NCBI GenBank assembly: GCA_034666465.1
Contig: JAXDLT010000370.1
Span: 1-17,009, forward strand
DNA from: CF-96 sp028287605
GTDB lineage: Bacteria > Chloroflexota > Dormibacteria > Aeolococcales > Aeolococcaceae
Reading direction: 5' to 3'
Length of the DNA: 17,009 bases
Below are positions 13,249 to 17,009 of the stretch, piece after piece; position 1 is the stretch's first letter; the number at the start of each line of letters is the position of its first letter. A program made the translations under genes and the position numbers. The notes below the pieces were generated by a model. The model was not told the origin of the DNA, ran no database searches, and worked only from the letters and a program-made list of their open reading frames with translations.

Positions 13249-14037
13249 ATGGCCGTGACCACCCCCGCCGCCGACCGCCTGGAGATCGGCGGTGCCGTGC
13301 TCGAGAACCGTCTCATCCACGGCACCGGGCGCTTTCCCTCCGACGCGGTGCTGCGCGAGTGCCTCGAGGCGGCCCGGCCGCAGATGATCACCCTCGCCAT
13401 CCGCCGGCTCGCCCTCGACGGCGGCCGCAACGAGCTCGAGGACGTCGACCTCAGCGGCTACACCCTGCTCCCCAACACCGCCGGGGCGACCACCGTCGCG
13501 CAGGCGGTGCGCCTGGCCCACCTCGCCCGGGCGGCGAGCCTCAGCGACCTCGTCAAGGTGGAGGTGATCGGCGACGAGCGCACCCTGCTCCCGGACCCCG
13601 CCGCCACCCTCGAGGCCACCCGCGTGCTCGTCGAGGACGGCTTCACCGTGCTGCCCTACTGCAGCGACGACGTGGTCCTGGCGCTCCGGCTCGAGGAGGC
13701 GGGGGCGGCCGCGGTGATGCCCGGCGCGGCGCCCATCGGCACCACCCTGGGCATCCAGAACCCGCTCAACATCCGGCTGATCATCGAGCGCGTCTCCGTC
13801 CCGGTGGTGGTCGACGCCGGGCTGGGCGTGCCCAGCGAGGCGGCGCGCTGCCTGGAGTGGGGCGCCGCCGCGGTGCTGGTGAACACCGCCATCGCCCGCG
13901 CGCAGAACCCGCCGGAGATGGCCCGCGCCTTCGCCGAGGCGGTCGTCGCCGGCCGCCGCGCCCACCTCGCCGGCCGCGCCTCGATCAGCCTGGAGGCGGT
14001 CGCCTCGAGCCCGCTCCCGGGGATGGTCGGCTCCTGA
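13249..14037 (+). CDS. thiG: Thiazole synthase ThiG
   Basis: ThiG builds the thiazole phosphate ring from 1-deoxy-D-xylulose-5-phosphate, dehydroglycine and ThiS thiocarboxylate. The 262-residue TIM barrel shows HGTGRF (24-29), LLPNTAGATT (73-82), LVKVEVIGD with catalytic Lys103, DGFTVLPYCSDD, VMPGAAPIGTTLGIQNP, VPVVVDAGLGVPSEAARCLE and GAAAVLVNTAIARAQNP. Length is normal (about 255-265). The common AGC segment reads AGA here and the PLG of PLGSPIG reads PGA, minor differences from the usual pattern. Start ATG 13249 is fixed by the AGAGAGG site. The stop TGA is preceded by C, giving CTGA, which may be the start of thiL. No thiO or thiH (dehydroglycine source) is in the window. Confidence 0.95.
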   Translation: MAVTTPAADRLEIGGAVLENRLIHGTGRFPSDAVLRECLEAARPQMITLAIRRLALDGGRNELEDVDLSGYTLLPNTAGATTVAQAVRLAHLARAASLSDLVKVEVIGDERTLLPDPAATLEATRVLVEDGFTVLPYCSDDVVLALRLEEAGAAAVMPGAAPIGTTLGIQNPLNIRLIIERVSVPVVVDAGLGVPSEAARCLEWGAAAVLVNTAIARAQNPPEMARAFAEAVVAGRRAHLAGRASISLEAVASSPLPGMVGS

Positions 14038-15065
14038 CCGCCCGGCTGCGCGAGCGCCGCTTCGACGAGCCGGGGACGACCCTCGCCGAGGTGGGGGAGG
14101 AGGGGGTGCTCGCGCGCCTCACCGGCGAGGCCGCGCCCGGCAAGGGGGTGCTGGTCGGGCCGGGTGACGACGCCGCTGTCTGGCAGCCGCCGGCCGGCAT
14201 GGCGGTGGTGGTGAGCCAGGACGCGCTGGTCGAGGGAGAGGACTTCCGCCGCGACTGGACCGGCCCCCACCAGCTGGGCCGCCGCTGCCTCGAGGTGGCG
14301 CTCAGCGACCTCGCCGCCATGGGGGCGGTGCCGGCGTGGTGCACCGCCACCATCTGCGCCCCCTCCGCCACCGTCCTCGACGACGTGCTCGCCCTCACCC
14401 TCGGGCTGCGCGAGGCCGGGGCGGAGGCGGGCTGCAGCCTGGTCGGCGGCGACCTCAGCGGCATCCGCGGCCCGCTGGTGGTCGACGTCTGCGTCGGTGG
14501 GTGGGTCGAGCCCGGCAGCGTCCTGCGCCGCGACGCCGGCCGCGCCGGCGACCGGCTCGCGGTGACCGGCAGCCTCGGCGGCGCCGCCGCGGGGCTGCGG
14601 ATGCTGCGCGATGGCGCGCCGGCCGGGGCCTCGGCGGAGCAGGTCCGGGGCTGGCTCGACGCCCAGCTCCGCCCCCGGGCGCGGCTCGCCGAGGGACGGC
14701 GGCTGGCGGCGCTCGGGGTGCGCTGCGCCGGCGACCTCAGCGACGGTCTGCTGGTCGACGCCGGGCGCACCGCCGCCGCCAGCCGCTGCCGGGCCGAGAT
14801 CGTCGCCGAGGCGCTGCCCCTCGCCCCCGGCCTCCGCGAGGCGTTCCCGGAGGACTGGCGCGAGCTGGCCCTGGGCGGCGGCGAGGACTTCGAGCTGCTG
14901 GTCGCCGCCGCGCCCGCCGTCCTCGCCCGCGCGATCGCCGCATGGCCCGCCGGGCTGGCGCCGCTCACCGAGGTGGGGCGGCTCCGCGACGGTGCGGGCG
15001 TCGCCCTGGTCGAGGGGGGCGCGCCGCGGACGCCGCCCCCGGTACAGTCCCGCCACTTCACATGA
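14034..15065 (+). CDS. thiL: Thiamine-monophosphate kinase
   Basis: ThiL phosphorylates thiamin monophosphate to TPP, the riboswitch ligand. Motifs are VGPGDDAAV, VSQDALVEGEDF (usually ending vHF), LSDLAAMGAVP, SLVGGDLSG, GDLSDGLLVD and LGGGEDFELLV, the PurM/ThiL ATP-binding pattern. The start is uncertain. Family homology (TTLAEVGEEGVLARL, like GTVGELGEFGLI in relatives) and uniform GC third positions run upstream of the first normal start, GTG 14091. Between thiG and there the only plausible start is CTG 14034, overlapping the thiG stop (CTGA) just as other pairs here overlap by GTGA or ATGA. From CTG the product is 343 residues; from GTG 14091 it is 324, close to the usual 325. The function call is firm and the 5' end is not. 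The stop overlaps the tsaE ATG. Confidence 0.88.
   Translation: MTARLRERRFDEPGTTLAEVGEEGVLARLTGEAAPGKGVLVGPGDDAAVWQPPAGMAVVVSQDALVEGEDFRRDWTGPHQLGRRCLEVALSDLAAMGAVPAWCTATICAPSATVLDDVLALTLGLREAGAEAGCSLVGGDLSGIRGPLVVDVCVGGWVEPGSVLRRDAGRAGDRLAVTGSLGGAAAGLRMLRDGAPAGASAEQVRGWLDAQLRPRARLAEGRRLAALGVRCAGDLSDGLLVDAGRTAAASRCRAEIVAEALPLAPGLREAFPEDWRELALGGGEDFELLVAAAPAVLARAIAAWPAGLAPLTEVGRLRDGAGVALVEGGAPRTPPPVQSRHFT
15043..15048 (+). promoter_or_regulatory. Possible internal -10 hexamer TACAGT before tsaE
   Basis: TACAGT lies inside the last codons of thiL, 13 nt before the tsaE ATG at 15062. It could give the tsa genes thiamin-independent transcription with a leader of about 7 nt. The encoded thiL tail there (PPPVQSRHFT) is outside the conserved family core. 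No -35 is visible. Confidence 0.35.
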
Positions 15066-15562
15066 GCGAGCCGCTCCGTCCCTCCCCCGACTGGCCCCGG
15101 CGGATCACCGACGGCGACGCCGGGACCGAGGCGGTCGGCGCCGCCCTCGCCGCGGCGCTGCGGCCGGGTGACCTGATCGCCCTCCACGGCGAGCTGGGCG
15201 CCGGCAAGACCCGGCTGGTCCGCGGTCTCGCCGGCGGGCTGGGGGTGCCGCCCGAGGCGGTGCGCAGCCCCACCTTCGTGCTCCACCACGTCCACCGCGG
15301 TGGCCGGGTCACGCTCCACCACATCGACCTCTACCGCCTCGGGGACGGTGCCGACCTCCGTGGTCTCGACCTCGAGTGGCTGCTCGACGAGGGCGCCGTC
15401 GCCGTCGAGTGGGCCGAGCTCGCCGACCTCTCCCGGCTCGACCCGGTCCACCTCACCCTGGAGGAGCGGGGGACGCAGCGGCGGGAGATCGCCATCGACC
15501 CCGCCGCCCCGGCGCGGCTGCTCGAGGCCTTCGCCGCCGCCGCCCGGAGCCGGCCGGGATGA
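15062..15562 (+). CDS. tsaE: tRNA threonylcarbamoyladenosine synthesis ATPase TsaE
   Basis: TsaE is the small P-loop ATPase that works with TsaB and TsaD to make N6-threonylcarbamoyladenosine (t6A37) in tRNAs reading ANN codons. The 166 residues contain Walker A GELGAGKT (about 44-51), switch-like RSPTFVLHHVH, HHIDLYRL and VAVEWAELA, in family order. The family usually has about 150 residues; here both ends are slightly longer. The ATG overlaps the thiL stop (ATGA) and its TGA overlaps the tsaB ATG (ATGA), so translation is probably coupled from thiamin synthesis into t6A synthesis. Confidence 0.95.
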   Translation: MSEPLRPSPDWPRRITDGDAGTEAVGAALAAALRPGDLIALHGELGAGKTRLVRGLAGGLGVPPEAVRSPTFVLHHVHRGGRVTLHHIDLYRLGDGADLRGLDLEWLLDEGAVAVEWAELADLSRLDPVHLTLEERGTQRREIAIDPAAPARLLEAFAAAARSRPG

Positions 15563-16173
15563 GGGTGCTGGCGGTGGACAGCTCGGCGCGCGGCCGGCTG
15601 GTGGTCGTGGTCGCCGATGCCGGCGGCGCCCTCCTCGACGGCCGGGTCGCCGAGGGCGCGGCCCTGGACACCGCGCTGCCGGCGCTGCTCCGCGAGCTGC
15701 TCCGGCCGGCCCCCGACGCGGTGGTGGCGGTCACCGGCCCGGGGTCGTACACCGGGCTGCGCGCCGGCATGGCCGCCGCGCTCGGCGTCGCCCAGGCGCT
15801 GGCGCTGCCGCTCCACGGGGTCGGTGCCCTCCAGGTGGTGGCCTTCGCCGCTCCCCCCGGGACCGACGAGGTGGTCGCCGTGGCCGCCGCCGGGCGCGGC
15901 GGGGTGCACCTCGCCCGGCACCGCCGCGAGGGTGCCGGCTGGGTGCCGCTGGAGGCGGCGTGGCGTGGCGCGATCGCGGACGTGCGGCTCCCGGAGGGGA
16001 CGGTCGGCGTCACCCTGGACGATCCGCCGCCGCTCGGCGCGGTGTCCGGCGACCCGCTCCGGGCCCTCGCCGCCGCCGCCGCACAGGCGCTCGCCACCCC
16101 ACCCCTGCCCTCCGCAGGACTGCGCGCCGAGTATGTGGAGGCGGGGGGTCGGGCGGAGGCACGGCAGGTATAG
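15559..16173 (+). CDS. tsaB: tRNA threonylcarbamoyladenosine synthesis protein TsaB
   Basis: TsaB is the non-catalytic ASKHA-fold partner of TsaD in the t6A complex. The 204 residues start MRVLAVDSSARGRLVVVVAD (the actin-like first strand pair) and include the family signature VTGPGSYTGLRAGMAAALGV (around 58-77) and LPLHGVGALQVVAF. The C-terminal half is diverged and Ala/Gly-rich, which is common in high-GC TsaB. The ATG overlaps the tsaE stop. The final codons hold a -10-like TATAGT that may drive rimI. Confidence 0.92.
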   Translation: MRVLAVDSSARGRLVVVVADAGGALLDGRVAEGAALDTALPALLRELLRPAPDAVVAVTGPGSYTGLRAGMAAALGVAQALALPLHGVGALQVVAFAAPPGTDEVVAVAAAGRGGVHLARHRREGAGWVPLEAAWRGAIADVRLPEGTVGVTLDDPPPLGAVSGDPLRALAAAAAQALATPPLPSAGLRAEYVEAGGRAEARQV

Positions 16174-16174
16174 T
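16169..16174 (+). promoter_or_regulatory. Possible -10 hexamer TATAGT for rimI-tsaD
   Basis: TATAGT differs from TATAAT at one position and spans the tsaB TAG stop, in otherwise GC-rich sequence. Its last base is 32 nt before the rimI ATG, giving a leader of about 26 nt. No good -35 box is seen at 16-18 nt. Confidence 0.5.
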
Positions 16175-16206
16175 GGCCCCAGGGTCCGCCGCAGATCAGC
16201 GAGCAG

Positions 16207-16761
16207 ATGCAGGTCATTCCCGGTCTGGTCATCGAGCGCATGCGCGAGGAGGACATCGCGCAGGTGCAGGCGATCGAGCGCGAGATCTTCCTGACACCGT
16301 GGCCGAAGAACGCCTATCACCGCGAGCTCTCGCAGAACCGCCAGGCCTCCTACATCGTGCTCCGCAGAGAGGGCGACATCGTCGGCTACGGCGGCCTCTG
16401 GAAGGTCGGTGACGAGGCGCACATCACCACCATCGGGGTGCGCGCCCGCGACCAGCACCGCGGGCTCGGGCGGGCGCTCTTTGCCGCGCTGGTGCAGCGC
16501 GCCTACGTGCTGGGAGCGCGCTGGATCACCCTCGAGGTGCGCAACAGCAACGACCATGCAATCCGCCTCTACGAGGCCTTCGGCTTCAAGGTCATCGGCC
16601 GCCGTCGCGGCTACTACACCGACAACGGCGAGGACGCCATCATCATGTGGAGCGACAGCATCCACTCCCCCGCGTTCAAGCGGAACTTCGTGCAGATGCT
16701 GGGGAGCGTCGACGTCTCCGGGCTGAGCGGCATCGCCCTGCCCGAGTACCCCCAGGGATAG
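16207..16761 (+). CDS. rimI: GNAT acetyltransferase RimI (ribosomal protein S18 alanine N-acetyltransferase)
   Basis: This 184-residue Gcn5-related acetyltransferase starts VIERMREEDIAQVQAIERE, followed by TPWPKNAYHRELSQN (the FtsPWs-like segment typical of RimI), acetyl-CoA pyrophosphate loop ARDQHRGLGRALFAALV, and ITLEVRNSNDHAIRLYEAFG with FKVIGRRRGYYTDNGEDAII. RimI acetylates the N terminus of ribosomal protein S18; its place between tsaB and tsaD is the usual one. A roughly 25-residue tail (HSPAFKRNFVQMLGSVDVSG and beyond) extends past the normal family end at about 150-160. Its codon usage is lighter in GC than its neighbours' (acatcgcg, attcccgg), a small difference. ATG 16207 is chosen; ATG 16240 (MREEDI) would trim 11 residues of plausible family sequence. 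Confidence 0.93.
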   Translation: MQVIPGLVIERMREEDIAQVQAIEREIFLTPWPKNAYHRELSQNRQASYIVLRREGDIVGYGGLWKVGDEAHITTIGVRARDQHRGLGRALFAALVQRAYVLGARWITLEVRNSNDHAIRLYEAFGFKVIGRRRGYYTDNGEDAIIMWSDSIHSPAFKRNFVQMLGSVDVSGLSGIALPEYPQG

Positions 16762-16766
16762 CACAC

Positions 16767-17009
16767 CTGAACCTCCTCGCCGTCGAGACCAGCTGCGACG
16801 AGACCGCGGCCGCCGTCCTCCGTGACGGCCGCGAGATCGTGTCCTCGGTGGTCGCCTCGCAGATCGAGCTCCACGCCCCCCACGGCGGCGTGGTCCCGGA
16901 GCTCGCCGCGCGCGCCCACCTCGAGGCGATCGGCCCCACCGTGGAGGCGGCCCTCGCCGCGCTGCCGGGGGGATGGGACGACGTCGACGCGGTCAGCGTC
17001 ACCCGCGGG
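16767..17009 (+). CDS. tsaD: tRNA N6-adenosine threonylcarbamoyltransferase TsaD, 5' part (cut by window end)
   Basis: The first 81 codons of TsaD (Kae1/YgjD), the metal-dependent enzyme that transfers the threonylcarbamoyl group to A37 of tRNA. The reading is NLLAVETSCDETAAAVL, then SSQ-like VVASQIELHAPHGGVVPELA and AARAHLEAIGP (with the metal-ligand His region), ending at AVSVTRG just before the expected GPGL. The family normally begins M-x-I-L-A-I-E-T-S-C-D-E-T, which aligns the start to CTG 16767. No ATG, GTG or TTG exists in frame between there and the rimI stop at 16761; ATA 16758 is the only other candidate. CTG initiation is therefore likely, or the start lies upstream inside rimI. 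Confidence 0.93.
   Translation, partial: MNLLAVETSCDETAAAVLRDGREIVSSVVASQIELHAPHGGVVPELAARAHLEAIGPTVEAALAALPGGWDDVDAVSVTRG

Overview
The window is very GC-rich and nearly all codons end in G or C. It is packed with same-strand housekeeping genes that often overlap by 4 nt. Start codons are frequently GTG, Shine-Dalgarno sites are mostly weak or absent, and isolated AT-rich hexamers (TANNNT) lie just before several starts, which suggests leaderless or short-leader transcripts. Gene content (cdaA-cdaR, glmS, acpS/nnrD-alr, a thiamin operon, tsaE-tsaB-rimI-tsaD) fits a high-GC bacterium of a terrestrial lineage such as Dormibacterota/Chloroflexota or Actinomycetota. This is inference; no rRNA gene or other decisive marker is present.

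Positions 1-1324 form a cassette. A lone MreB-like actin gene is enclosed between two long inverted-repeat arms (1-162 and 1176-1324) whose outer 77 bp are identical in inverted orientation. Positions 1325-1660 are non-coding, with an orphan LacI-operator-like palindrome and a 116-bp element bounded by 23-bp imperfect inverted repeats. A minus-strand GT9 glycosyltransferase follows (1661-2695), divergent from the next block.

Positions 2823-7599 carry argF (ornithine carbamoyltransferase) translationally coupled to cdaA (c-di-AMP synthase) and cdaR (YbbR regulator), then glmS. The next unit is an apparently fused AcpS-NnrD protein (holo-ACP synthase plus NAD(P)HX dehydratase), then alr. After these comes a degenerate DegS/NarL-type histidine-kinase-like protein lacking the phospho-acceptor His, and a regulator made of two tandem HxlR domains, each with its own Cys/His ribbon.

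Positions 12195-17009 hold a TPP riboswitch and thiE-thiS-thiG-thiL, which runs through 4-nt overlaps into tsaE and tsaB. rimI and the 5' part of tsaD follow; tsaD is cut by the window end. Thiamin synthesis (thiazole synthase, sulfur carrier, coupling enzyme, monophosphate kinase) is thus physically coupled to the t6A tRNA-modification genes. Both thiL and tsaD appear to lack a normal start codon where the family begins; CTG is the best candidate in both.
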